64,000 bases of DNA from Solenopsis invicta (lineage: Eukaryota; Arthropoda; Insecta; Hymenoptera; Formicidae): assembly GCF_016802725.1 (NCBI RefSeq), contig NC_052664.1, positions 17,442,405-17,506,404 on the forward strand, read 5' to 3'. This document shows, in pieces, positions 44,734-57,400 of the stretch; within the stretch, counting starts at the first letter, position 1; every line of letters starts with the position of its first letter. Under the pieces are notes generated by a model, which made no database searches, had not been told where the DNA came from, and was given only the letters and a program-made list of their open reading frames with translations. Position numbers and translations under genes: made by a program.

Positions 44734-46955
44734 TTTCGTATCTTAAACGAATAGAAGAGAAATCACGATTATTACGGCGCGAAACAATACACTTTAGATT
44801 TTACTATTATTTTTTTACTTTTATTTATTAATTTATTAGTGTACGTTAGTATTTACATGAAGAAAAATGTCATTTAGATGGAATGTGCAACATCCAAATC
44901 ATTAAAGATTAAACACGAAACACAATAAAAAAATTTATAAAATCTCAACGGTTTATTTAATGATTTATTTAAAAGCTTTCTAACAAGAAAACTATTTATA
45001 GTGTGACACTATATAAAATATTTATAATATAAAAATTCACTCAGAACATTATACAATATACAATTTATAAAACGTTCTCTAAAAAGAACGAAATTGCACG
45101 TCGCAATTGATGTAAAGAACTTGATTTAATGTCGCTTTAATTTAATAACTTTTAAAGTAAGTTCTTGTATCGTAGAGTATTAGAGAAAATACTCATCTAA
45201 TAAAATTAAGAAAATACATTATACATGTTATTTATCTTAAAATAAGAAAGCAAAAAAAGGGAGAGAGAGAGAGAGAAACAATAAAAGCGGAAGCACCTAA
45301 AACTCGAGAAAATAAAAGTTCAATAGACAACTGTACGAGATGAGCTCATTTCTATAAATTTCCTTTTTCATCTAACAACAATCGAACCGTGACACCGTAG
45401 TCCTACGATCCCATGATTACGATTCTGAATCCTGTAGCTCTCTCTGCAATGAAGTCTCCTTTCGGCAGTTTAGTTTCGCAGATATCATCGGCTTTCGTCG
45501 GCCTTTCCCATGTGGAAGCCTGCCTCTATAATTCAACCGCAAATCCTATAATGGCGCGAAAGACGTGTTTCGTGAAGCAATTTGCAGAACGGCGCAATTT
45601 CTACGCCTGCATACGTTTACAGGTACGGGTTAATCTCGAAACGATACTTCGTACTCGGAATTTATCATGTATAGAATGTCGCGTAAACGAAGTAATGATG
45701 TAACGGAGCAATTTTAAGGATATATTATTATTTTCAATTTTATGTAAAAATTATAGATTATTCTACATTACATTTGAAAGTAACAACAAAATACAAAATA
45801 TTTAATAGCAATTTTCTACCTTGATCACAAATTATTTTAATAAAAAGATAAAAACTCTAATGGAAAAATATTAAAGAATAATGAAAAAAATTTAGATTTT
45901 TTTATATAAATATTTTCAGCATTTAAAATAATTCATGTGGAATTCCATTGCGGTAAAGACTTATTATTTTGTAAATAAATTAAAATTTATTTATTATTTA
46001 TAAAACAACTAAGCACAATGGAATTTTGTATAAAATATCTTGAATATTTAAAGTACTTATACAAAAATTTGAGATTTTTGACAATGTTTTTAAAATTTAG
46101 TACCATAACAATAAAAAATCACAAATAAAGCAAATAAAATTGTAGTCAATAAATTGTATTAGTCAATAAATTGTATTAGTCAATAAAATTGAACAATATA
46201 AACACAACTTTCATATGTATATAGTTTATTTAAAGTATAAATATTAACTTATACGTAAAAATAAGTAATATCCCCAATATTAGAAAATAAATATACATCC
46301 TTGATATTAGAAAAAAAAGTTTGCGAAACCTATAAATTAATTATTAAATAAAGACAATTTCTATTATAAAATTATTATTATATATTTTAAATAAAAATAA
46401 TTACTAATATAAATATTTTTTTTATTTATTTGCCAGTTATAAATATAAACATAAATATACAATTTATACATGCAGTGTTTGTTTTCTAGATAAATTGTTT
46501 CCATTAACGGTCTCAATAAAAAATGTAATAATGCAATACAAAATTAAACTCCTTGAAAATTTTCACAATTTTTCCAAACTGTTTTCATTATTAAAAATTC
46601 TAATTTCTCGCAAAACTTAAGATAAACTTTCCTGATATAATTACACTCGTTCACTCATTTTAATTGTAATGATACTAGAGAAATGCGTATAAGTTCTTAA
46701 AAATAATAACATTTTTTTTAATTACAAAACAAAATACGACAAAAATTCGATTTGCAACAATTATTAATGTTAATATACAATATATTATAAAAAATATAAT
46801 ATAAATATGTATTATATATCGAATATTATCAGATTAGAATCAGAATCATCAAACTTTTACTTCGGTTTTTCTTCAACTTTACGAAATAGTTTTGATAAGG
46901 CTTTTATACTCTTAATACTGATATTTAACAGAGACCTGAAATCTCTTCGAGTCGG
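44734..46955. other. Non-coding interval upstream of the rhomboid gene
   Basis: Expected to hold the rhomboid promoter and 5' UTR. A GC-richer patch at 45390-45700 has an open frame without recognisable product. The 46.1-kb tandem repeat lies here. Otherwise AT-rich. Confidence 0.6.
46141..46190. repeat. 17-bp tandem repeat (about 3 copies)
   Basis: tagtcaataaattgtat is repeated in tandem, the third copy slightly altered. Confidence 0.85.
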
Positions 46956-48070
46956 TTAGATGGAATCAAAGGAAAGCATTTTATCTGAATGTTCACCCGA
47001 AACATCATCCGAATATACAACTGGTACGTCGTTCAAATATTTGTTTTGGGACGCCTTTAAATTTTCGTCCAGTATATTGCCAACACGTTCTTCTAATACA
47101 ACATCCAAATCTTCTTTTGATTGAGGATTTTCTGCAAATGCGAGAAAATATGGTGCGATAGAAGACGAGTCCAATAGATTAACCGGCTTATGAGTATCAT
47201 TCAAAACTATGTATCTACGCAAAATACTTGGTGGCGAATCCAACGGATTAACCGGGTTATGATTATCATCCAAAACTACGAATCTACGCTATTTCTTTTT
47301 TGACGCCTCTTTCTTAACCGGTTTATAATTATCTATAATTACGAATCTATGCAATTTTGGTGATGTTTGAGGCTTGCGAAGTGGTGCTTTTATTATATGC
47401 GGTGCTGGATTCGCATATTGTTCTAGATTGTCCAGATCGGTCGCGTCATCTAAATGTTCTTGATATCTTTGCGACTTCTCTTCTGATGAGTCCGTCTTAA
47501 CCGGCTTATAATTATCTATAATTACGAATCTATGCGATTTTGGTAATGTTTGAGACTTGCAAGTTGGTACTCTTATTATAAGCGGTGCTGGATCCGTATA
47601 TCGTTCCAGATTGTCCAAATCGGTCGCGTTATCTAAATGTTCTTGATAGCTTCGTGGCTTCTCTTCTGATGAGTCCGTCTGAACCGGTTTATAATTATCC
47701 ACAATTGCAAATCCACGCAATTTTGGTGATGTTTGAGACTTGCGAGTTGGTACTCTTATTATGTGCGGTGCTGGATCCGCATATCGTTCTAGATTGTCCA
47801 AATCGGTCGCGTCATCTAAAATATTCTTGGTATCTTCGCGATTTGGTTAGTGGTTTTTGAGGCTTGCGAGTTCGTATGAGTTTCATTATCAACGGTGAGT
47901 GATCCGCATAGAGTTTCAACATATTCAGATCGGCCGTGTCATCTAAATATCTCGTATGCTGTTTTGACAATACTGGATATTGTAGCTCGTCTTTTGCGGC
48001 TAGTAGTTTCACAATACAACTCAATTACCATCAGCAGTAGAATAGCTCGAATCGTACATTGGGATCCCAT
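46956..48070 (-). pseudogene. Broken gene for a secreted tandem-repeat protein
   Basis: From ATG at 48070 the frame gives a signal peptide (MGSQCTIRAILLLMVIELYC) followed by ETTSRKRR. A 61-residue repeat follows in other frames. Three units of 183 bp lie between about 47300 and 47801, with a shorter fourth unit near 47830-47960; a typical segment is DDATDLDNLERYADPAPHII and RFVIIDNYKPV. The last part has two shorter related units (RRFVVLDDNHNPVN, RRYIVLNDTHKPVN) and an acidic tail ending SFDSI at TAA 46956. Lesions: a frame change between the signal peptide and the first unit, an extra T near 47820, and a TAG at 47289-47291. I do not recognise the family. Introns or assembly errors are alternatives to real decay. 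Confidence 0.6.
47300..47960 (-). repeat. 183-bp tandem repeat inside the secreted-protein gene
   Basis: The block containing gtgctggat recurs at 47402, 47585 and 47768, exactly 183 bp (61 codons) apart, with high identity between units. A related block at about 47894 belongs to a unit lacking about 19 codons. The period is a multiple of three, as expected for a repeat expanded under coding constraint. Confidence 0.85.
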
Positions 48071-48472
48071 GATGTTCGTTAAATGTCAAGAGGGATCTTG
48101 CTAAAAGAGATCTGGACCGAATCACTGACCGTTACCATTATATTCTGCTTAGCGGGGGACTTGCCTCTTTAAAGCAAGACGCGGGTCGTAAAATTCTATA
48201 TCAAATTCATAAAGCGCCAATAGATATGTGATAGCAGCTATAAATAATACCTATGAGTATTTCTATTTACGATTGTGTCGCATACAATTACAAACAGTCG
48301 CGGCCTCGTGCTTTAATGTTCATTGATTAATTTCACGCCAACATTATCTCATCAACGCTACGATTAGACGGTGGTTTAGGAGTTAATTCTTTATTATTAA
48401 CAGCGCGTTTCATAGTGAGACAATCATTTTTCCAGTCCACCGGGCGGTGTTACGTTTTTAGATATTTAGATT

Positions 48473-48477
<5 letters not shown>

Positions 48478-48523
<46 letters not shown>

Positions 48524-48540
48524 ATATATATGTATATATA
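48478..48540. repeat. (TA)n/(TG) microsatellite
   Basis: About 19 TA units followed by a short TG segment and more TA. Confidence 0.95.
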
Positions 48541-50093
48541 TAAAATTCGTATATGTTTATTAGAGTCTAGTATACATATATTAGAGGATAGTTTCAAAGC
48601 TTTTAAATTTCGCATGCAAATGCAAAACATGGGACCAAAGTTATTTTGAACAACAAGTGTAAATATAACGCTGTAAACACAGGTTTGATTTTCATTCCAT
48701 TTCCAAGTAAAGTTTTAAAGCATTAAAATAACTAATTATACATAGAATAAACGTTTTTATCAAAGTTATCTGAACGTTTAGCTAAATTTGAAAATAATTT
48801 CGTTGGAGCGAAATAATTATGTACGACTGAGCGTCTGAGCAAGATAAGTAAGTCTGTAAGAAGTTTTTTGATATTTTAATTTTCAATGGTAATGCCCTAC
48901 ATAATTATTTTGATAGCCCAATAAAATTTTTTTCAGATCTACATCCAATTAAAATTGTTAAACACTTTAGTAAAACCATTCTTTTCATGTAATCTCAATA
49001 GTGCAATAGTGCAAAAAAATGCACATGCCAAAGACAAAATAAATTAACATGAGTAATATAAACTGTGTGATATAGAAGAGAGGGTTTGCAGTTGCGGAAT
49101 AATGTTTGTATCTGCCAGAATTAATTCTTCGGAACTATATTCCGCAATCAAACTAAAGCCACCTAGTCAACTCTACTCCCATAGTCTGACCGGCTTAAAA
49201 CTCGATCTCACGCGTTCTGGACCGAAACGACCGAAGAGTGGGGCACCAACGAGAAGAGCAGCGTCACACCGAAATCGCTGGTTTTCGTGGGTATCCGCCG
49301 GTTTCGCGGTGTGGCACACCGGGACCGAAACTCGGCGAGCCAACAATTCAACGACAAATTCTAGGGTGACCCGAAAACATGAACCAAACAAAGAGCGTTG
49401 CTGCGGTCGGACAAAGAGATCACGAGAAGCTAGCCCACGGAAAAGCAGGAGGAGCCGCAAGTTCTCTCAGTCTTTACCTTCAGGGACGGTCTGAAGCATA
49501 TCGCTCTTCTTCTATCACTACCACCTTGCTTCTCTACCTCTCGAATAGATTCATTTACTAGTGCGCCGCAATTCCGAATATGTAATATAATGCCCGTGCT
49601 CGGTGTCAAACGAATAATGCATAATTGCATTAAGTTGCACCGCGCTGTAATGTCTGCTAGGTCGTTGACGTTCATTAACTTTAGAATGTTCCTCTTGAGG
49701 CCTCATTGCTTTTTCATAACATTCTCCATATCGTACGTTCAGTCTAATTTTCAATTTAAGTAATTTTTAGTTACAGTAAGATAAATTATTCTTAATGTTA
49801 AAATCAAGAGAATATGTTTATAATATTATTAAAACGCCTAATATACAATCAAAGCAAGATCTTAGTGATAAAATATTTTACGTGTGATTTTACATACAAT
49901 TTCCAATTCTTTCAAACTATGTGCCGTCACTTTTGGTTTCAAATATAAGCTCTTAAATTGAATCAGAAAAGTAATTTCGCATACACTTCGAAAAATATTA
50001 TTTCAGCACTAAGTTCTTGCTTCTGACTATATATCGGATCTCTCTCGTCTGTAATTGTAAATAATTCTTTTTCTTTTTTCAGATAATATTTTT

Positions 50094-50100
50094 AAGAGAA

Positions 50101-50131
<31 letters not shown>
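50094..50131. repeat. (AG)n microsatellite
   Basis: Interrupted AG run of about 18 units. Confidence 0.95.
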
Positions 50132-51200
50132 TCCTCAATTTTATTTAAATAACATATGTAGTTTTAAAAATTATTTATTTTTTATTTTAGATTTCGTATC
50201 CCTTCATTACAAGATTATGCATAAAATTTTGGGTGTAAAATACGAGTCGCGTTTTCTCTCTCTTCGGGTTATTCTTTTCTTCCATGCAGCAGGGTCGCTG
50301 TTCGAGCCAACTGCATTACCGCTCGGTGCCGTTTCTGGCAAGAGTATTAGCTCGTCGCATTATTGTCTTGGATTAATTCGCCCACGTAAAAAGCTGTGAT
50401 TTCTAGTTAACCCACGCGCATGTTTTTTCTGCAATTATTCAAGCAATAATAAGTATAAATCTAAATCAGCAGTAATATCGTTATGGCATGTCAAAAAAAT
50501 TCTACAAAAAAAATAAAGTACCAAATTACTCTTTGATTTGTTCAACAGATCATTTTTGTAATAAAATAATAAATTTTATATCATTATGCATACATTTTCA
50601 TATTTTTCTCGAAAATATCCAAATTATGTTTCTATGCATTAAATGATGATGATTTTGATATTAAATTCTTCAATCTTTATAACTGTCTTACTTATTTATT
50701 TAGAGATACACTTTTTGTAGACTGCTTTGTTTTTTTAAATAAAATCTTTTGCATACTAACTTGAGCTTATCAGATGTTTGCCCTCTTAATTACGGCGAAA
50801 ATGAATCAAGTTAATAATTTACAAGATTTCAAATACAATTTCGTACTTGAAATAAATCTTATAAACAATTGTTCTCTCCGTTAGAGTATAATCTCGTTTA
50901 CGACTGCTATTCTCACGGGCTAAGAAGAAGAATTTAATTAAGCGACACAATTTTCTTTCAATCGATGTTAATGCAGTCGGCGCTCGGCATAGACATTCTT
51001 GCGCGCGAAATGCATTATTTATGTTCGCCTTTGAGACTTTTGGCAAAGATTATTCGCCTGTTATTCAGGAAGAACACAAACGAGTCGTAAGTGCAGAGCA
51101 AAGCCGTACGGAAGCGGAAGCGCACGGTGCACTTTCGACCACAGATCAATGAACGTTCATTCGCGGTTACGTGGCTGCATGAACGTGTTGCGCGCGTGTG

Positions 51201-51290
51201 GCGAACAAGCGAGCGAACGAACGAGCGAGCGTGCATGCGTGCGTGCGTGCGTGCGTGCGTGCACGCGAGCGTGCATGCGTGCATTCGTAA
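51201..51290. repeat. (GCGT)n/(GCGA)n CpG-rich microsatellite
   Basis: gcgagcgaacgaacgagcga passes into about seven gcgt units, then gcatgcgtgc. All overlapping frames here (Cys/Arg/Ala/His repeats) are artefacts of the repeat. Confidence 0.95.
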
Positions 51291-51869
51291 AATCTACGGT
51301 GGCCGTATTTCGTGCTACGGCGGAACGGGCATGGCGAGAATAACGCCATCGTAAATGGCGATTCGCCGCCGTATAATTCAGAAATATCAATTCTACGCGA
51401 GCATGGAAATAGATCGCTCCAGCACGGTGGCGTTAACTCTTTGTTCTCCGTTGCGGATGTTGCGTTGTTCTGCGCTTCCGCTGTTTCGTTGAATTTACGT
51501 TACGTTATTGTGGAAGAGCAAGACGGGATAAGATCGCGTTAACTGGATAATCTCGATAGTTATGTAATACAATCTTTTATATTAAAAAATCTATGATTTG
51601 TATAAGTTTTATGTCAACGGAATGGCCATAAATTTGATTGCAGATAATTTCGAAATTTTATATAATTATTTATGTACAGGATTGCTCCTGATATTGTATA
51701 TATTTTTAAATATTCAAAAGATTATTTTCTTATTTTCAAATGCCATTGGTTAATCATACAAATTAATCATACATGATTTGTATTTTTATTAAATATTAAT
51801 ATTCTTGCAAGTTCAACGTTTTATGATCTTTTTATAAAAATGTGTTTATATATATATATATGTATATAT

Positions 51870-52092
51870 ATTGGATTTATCCATTTATTTGCCTTGGAAA
51901 AGATGACAATAAGATTATAGAATATAAAATTCGTTTTAAATTTTAAAATATTAATTATATTAAATATATTAAAAACATATTTTAATTTCTTTTTAATATT
52001 TTTATAATAATTATTTCAAAATTCAAAGCGCATTCTATATTCTATAATCTAATTGTAATCTTTTTCAAGACAAATAAATGGATAAATCCAAA
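51870..52092. mobile_element. Foldback element with about 100-bp arms
   Basis: ttggatttatccatttattt followed by gattatagaatata at the left is matched by its inverse on the right (tatattctataatctaat, aaatggataaatccaa). The arms are nearly contiguous at an AT-rich centre. Confidence 0.65.
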
Positions 52093-53022
52093 ATATCAAG
52101 AACGAAAATATTCCACATTTCAAATTTTCTTAAAACAAATTAAAAAGAAAGCTTAAAATATTTTATATACAATATGTATAAAGTACGACTTTATTCACGA
52201 ATGTAAAATATATTTTATGCATAAAAAATATATAATCCCTATTGAAATGGTATTATTTAACTTTGATAAAATACACAATTGTAAAGATTTTTATTTATTA
52301 ATTGGCTTTATAATCCTTAGTCATAAAAATTCCACGCTCTCAATAATTATTGAATTATTGAATTATGCGCCAGCGTGGAGTGACTTGCCATAGCAAAATT
52401 GCAGCACGACGGATTGTCGATTTCGACGTTTTCGGACATGCGAAAATTCGCATTAACGCGCGCGATTCGGATCTGAAGCATTTTCATGGCGACGAGGGAA
52501 ACGTCATAGAGTTTCGTAAGTTGCGGCGGACGTTAATCGCTGACGAAACTTCGACTTCATCGGAATACGCGCGGGATCTGGGTCCCGGGTACGGCTTAAT
52601 GAAGCATTGACGTGTCCGGCAAAACCGTGTACCTGTCCGCGTGTAATTAACGTAACGCCGGCATCGGTCCGTGGGCCACGCAAATCAAGCGGTACGTTGA
52701 GAGCGAACCCGAGCGAACCCGGAGCCGTAATTAGAGGCTCTCGCGACGCAAAGAACAATGGGGTAGATGTGTTCGCGTTATCTCCGTATCTGTCGATATT
52801 TGTGGCTGCCCAAGACGCGGCTCGAATATCGATGGGCTTGGATGACCGGGATAGAACGTATGGAACCTCCGGAATTATCGTTCTCGTATAACAAGGGAGA
52901 AATATTGATACAGCTTGATCGCCTATCATGTTTAACAAATTCTTGATATATATTTACCACACTATTTTATTTTTCTTTTGCGGTTGGTTAAAAGCTTTTC
53001 GCAATTTGCTTAATTACTGACT

Positions 53023-53425
53023 GTGAGAGAAAAAAATTGTTGCAGTTACCATAATTGAACTATAATCCATAGTCGTTTTCGGTGTGGACTATATATTTAT
53101 GTTTTAACAATGCAAATTATAGTTTTTAGTTATTATTACCACGCAAATAGTAAGTTAAAAAAATAAGGCGCTATAATTGTAATTGCACTTACTATACAGA
53201 AATATTTATTTATACCATTCGTGTCTTCATATTTTATTATATTAATATTTGAAAATAATAATTTATAATAAATTTTTTTCATATTGGTAGAACTATAAAC
53301 ATAAAGTTATTGTTACAAACATTATAGCAGTAATAACGGTAAAAATAAAGCTTCTACCCCCCCCCCCAATTATTTTACCATGTAATTATAGTCACAAATA
53401 CCAAACATTTTTTTTCTCAGTGTAT
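53023..53425. mobile_element. TIR element with ctgagaaaaaaa ends
   Basis: gactgtgagagaaaaaaatt at the left and the inverse (cattttttttctcagtgta) at the right enclose about 360 bp including a run of 11-12 C at about 53356. The ends resemble those at 18408 and 35308. Confidence 0.45.
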
Positions 53426-54422
53426 CTTAGAGTTTCTCATCTCAATATTTTAATGTAATATTAATTAATATAATATTAATGTAATTTAATATTAGTAACG
53501 TTCATAAGTTATTGAAGAATAATGGTCGCAAAGAAAATTTTGCCGTTCATCAAAGTTGATAACAAAATCTTTGTAGAAATCATAACTTTAGTTTTTTTTT
53601 TGTTATATAAGGGAGATATGCTATGTGAATAAAGTTTTCTCCATTACGTGACCGTTTAGTATCCCTTGGCAAAGATAGTTGCACTTTCGCGTAGCCTGGA
53701 TAATGCTAAAACAGCTTGCAACTTTTCTTTCATTTTAATTATGTTAAAACTCATAAAAAGCACATCTTCTTCCAATTTTAACAATTAACAAAAAAATTCG
53801 AAAGCAAAGCAATTTCAAATTTCGACATGGCGACAACTCGTATTTTCGAGCTAATGTCCATATCAACTTTTTTTTTTGTTTTTCAGTCCTCAATCACCTT
53901 TCGCGCAATTGATCTTCACTTTTAAAACCCTGTACATCTATAAAATGCTTTTTAAGATATTTATGCATTAGAATACGTTTTAAATACATTTCTTATACAT
54001 TTGTTTTTATGTACATTGTATAAATCCTTTCCTTTAAGTACTTTTTAATCAACAAAGTTCAATCAGCAATGGATTTGTAAAAATGAATTATGAAACAGAT
54101 ACATCATGTATCTCTTTAACTAATCTTCAATCGTAACAAAAGGATAATGCATCATTGGAAACATATTTATCGTATTCATAGTTGGAGCGCAATTATTGAC
54201 AGAGAGATAGAATCAGAATTTAATTAATTCATCAGATTATGCCGTCACAAAGATAATGCTGATTAATTAATTATCATTTGACGATTGTCATTTGTATCTA
54301 TGATGATTCTAATGCTAAATAGCTTACAGGAGTAACTAAATTACGCGATATTACTCAATACAGATTCACTAATAACCAGGAAATAATTCTTGCATCTAAA
54401 TGAATAAAGATATTATTACAAA

Positions 54423-54445
54423 ATAATAATAATAATAATAATAAT
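54423..54445. repeat. (AAT)n microsatellite
   Basis: About seven AAT units. Confidence 0.9.
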
Positions 54446-57400
54446 ATTAATAAATATATCGCGTATTTGAGACTATCGCTAACATTATCGAATTATACAC
54501 AGCAATTCGATTTCTTAAATCCGCATGCTCTCAATAAACTAGGATATGAGACACGTTCTGCACAAGGGAAATATCCGAGTACTCGTTAACAGGGATAATG
54601 CGACTTCCTTTCGCGAGTTTGCGACGTCGAAAGTTTCGCGAGGGGCCAGCCTGCGTCATTAATTATTCCACGATAGCGTGAATACCAGTTACATACCTAC
54701 GATTGGCTCATTAATTTTCAGCGACGTCATATCGACTTTCTGTCGAGAGAAGCCTTGATATCCCAAAATCCCGGCGACGTTACCGATCGTAGCGTGAGTG
54801 AACGTGTGTCAAAACGCCGCGGCGCTTGTCTGGCCGGCTACAAATCAAAATTGCAACCGTGTGTGCGTTGTCTGGACGATCCCCGAATTTACCGCGACCA
54901 TGTAACGTCGTTTTGAGGGAAAACGACGCGAAATGATCGATTGTTTCAAGGTAGAGGAAAGGAGGAACGCCGCGCCACCGCCGTCATCGCGCGGAAAAAT
55001 TTGCGGAAATTTTCGAAAAGTTTGCGATCTTGCTCTGGGAAAACCGACGGAAATTGCTACGTGTACGTCACGCGATATTACGAAATCACGGTATCGCGCG
55101 ATATACTGGCTGGTGGTGCGCCCAGGCGCTGCTGCGCGGGCCACCTCAATCTCGCGGTGTCAAAATAAAATTTGAAATATTATAAAGCCTCGGATGTGCG
55201 AAACGGGCGCGAATAAAAATTGCACGAGGACACGCGGAATAATTTTATTATTTTACGGAGATGCTCGAAACGAGCGACGAGTGTGTCCGCGGGTGTGCCT
55301 TGACATTTCGCAACAAACCGAGAGATGCGATGACATAACGTAAATACCGCGTTAAAATTGTTGAAGCTGAATGGAGTCAAAGCTAAATTCGAATTTAGTA
55401 AACTTATTTTGTATTTAAATAACCATACAGAAAGTTCGTTACATTTTAATATTCTCGCTTATACGAATACATTATAAACGGTCTCCTCTTGTGTTATGTG
55501 TTAACTATTAATCTATGTTCTCTTACCTTTTATTTTAATTGCAAATTAATGATAAAATTATTGATAAAATATTAATGCAAAGTAGAAATTACTGTCAAAC
55601 TGTGCATAAAAATTTCTGAATAAGCCAAATATAAATTTATACCCTTTTCTGACTAAAGCTATAATTCTTCGTCAGATGATGGAAACGGATATTAGCTTAA
55701 TTTTAAATTCACGAGTGTGAGAGCTGCACATAGTAATATATTTGCGTCAATTTTTCCATAAAATTAATGTACTGTTTCGAAAAATTGGTGAAAAACAAAT
55801 TTATGCAATTTCAGACAAGACGGTACAAAGCAATATTTAAAAACGTACTTTAAGTGCAAATACGTACTTTTTGAATATTCAAAAAATTATAATTATGGGA
55901 TTATACATATAAAACCAAAGTATCTGTATTGAAGTCTAATGAGGTTCCTGGAGGTTAATCGCTGAACGTATAACTGCAAAATGGCGTCAAAGCTGCGTCC
56001 TTTGTCATTCTGCTTACGTGAACATTTCAAAAGTAATTGATTTTGAAAAGAGGTTTAATTGGGTTACATCAACTTTGCAGAAAGAATTATTCATATCATG
56101 AATTCCCTTGAACTGTCAATAATATTCTGACGTTGGTCAAGTTTCATATGTTAAATGCGTTAAAAAATTTGTATAATTTTTATAATATTGTAAATATATC
56201 TTGTTTAAATGAGAAATAATAAGAAGATATTGACGTACAAAATTAAATATGTTAATTAATATAGGTCTCTCGTATTATAATCGGGAATTAAATTATATTT
56301 CGATTAAATTATTTTAATTATCAATATAATAACATTTAAAATTGTAATGACATATAAAATTGAAACAGATAATATCAATAGACTATCGGAGAGAAAATTA
56401 AAAAATAAAAATTACTTCTCTTTTCGTTAACAAAATTAAAATGTAAATCGTGTGGTTATACGTATAATTATAATGACAGGTTATTGTACATTGATAACTA
56501 TAAATTATAAAAACTCGTGACAATTTTACATGAATAAATTCGAATTAACGCAACCACGCAATTCTTATGTTAAACCCAAAATGAAACAGCGTTATTACAC
56601 CATGCGTCTTTATACGTTCATACTTGGTTCTATTGTAATTTTCCTGCGCTGTCAAAGATATTACAGAAGGTAACTCTCGCTGCTGCATCTGCAGAAATTT
56701 ATTAAACATATTTCTCCGTCTACGAGAGTATGTAAGATGCTGTTTTGGCGTGAGATGTAAATTATTCAGCAAATCGCTGAAGAATAATTTAACGTACCGC
56801 CGCACTGACACAAGCAAGAATAAATTACATTTCTGCGCTGTTTGCGTGCTATCTGTTTAATTAAAACGCCTTCAGACTCGAGCAGGCTGTGAAATGTAAT
56901 GATCGAAATTCTTAATATAAATTTCGCTAATTTGCGTTAGTCGATAACAAAGCATAATCAATTGTTCCATCTCCGAGTTTCAATTGCATGTAATATTGCT
57001 TCCCAAGCTACAAATTGAATTTTAATAACTAATTGCAATCAATCATTCGGAATATTGAGATATAATTCTGACTATAATCTTTTAAATACTCAAAAATATT
57101 TGATAAATGTGTATAAATATATTTTACATTTAAAATGCTTCTTTAAACGTTATTTTATCTTCTTTTCTTGTAACATTACATCATATTTCATTATTTTTAC
57201 TATCGACTCAAAATAATCCTTTACTTTTTATTAACGAATATAATATATTACTATGCTTTCTTTTAAGGTAAAATTTTCTTTATTTTTTATAGTTAATTAT
57301 ATAACTAAATAACAATAAACATATTCTTATCTGTACATATATAATGCTCCATTATTTATAAAATTAATTTTAACTTTATATTGTATAAATACATATGTAA

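Noticed and set aside
51015..51390. Several frames with His-Ala-Arg-Thr or Ala-Cys-Val-Arg repeats
   Set aside because: Products of the GCGT/GCGA microsatellite, present in many frames on both strands.
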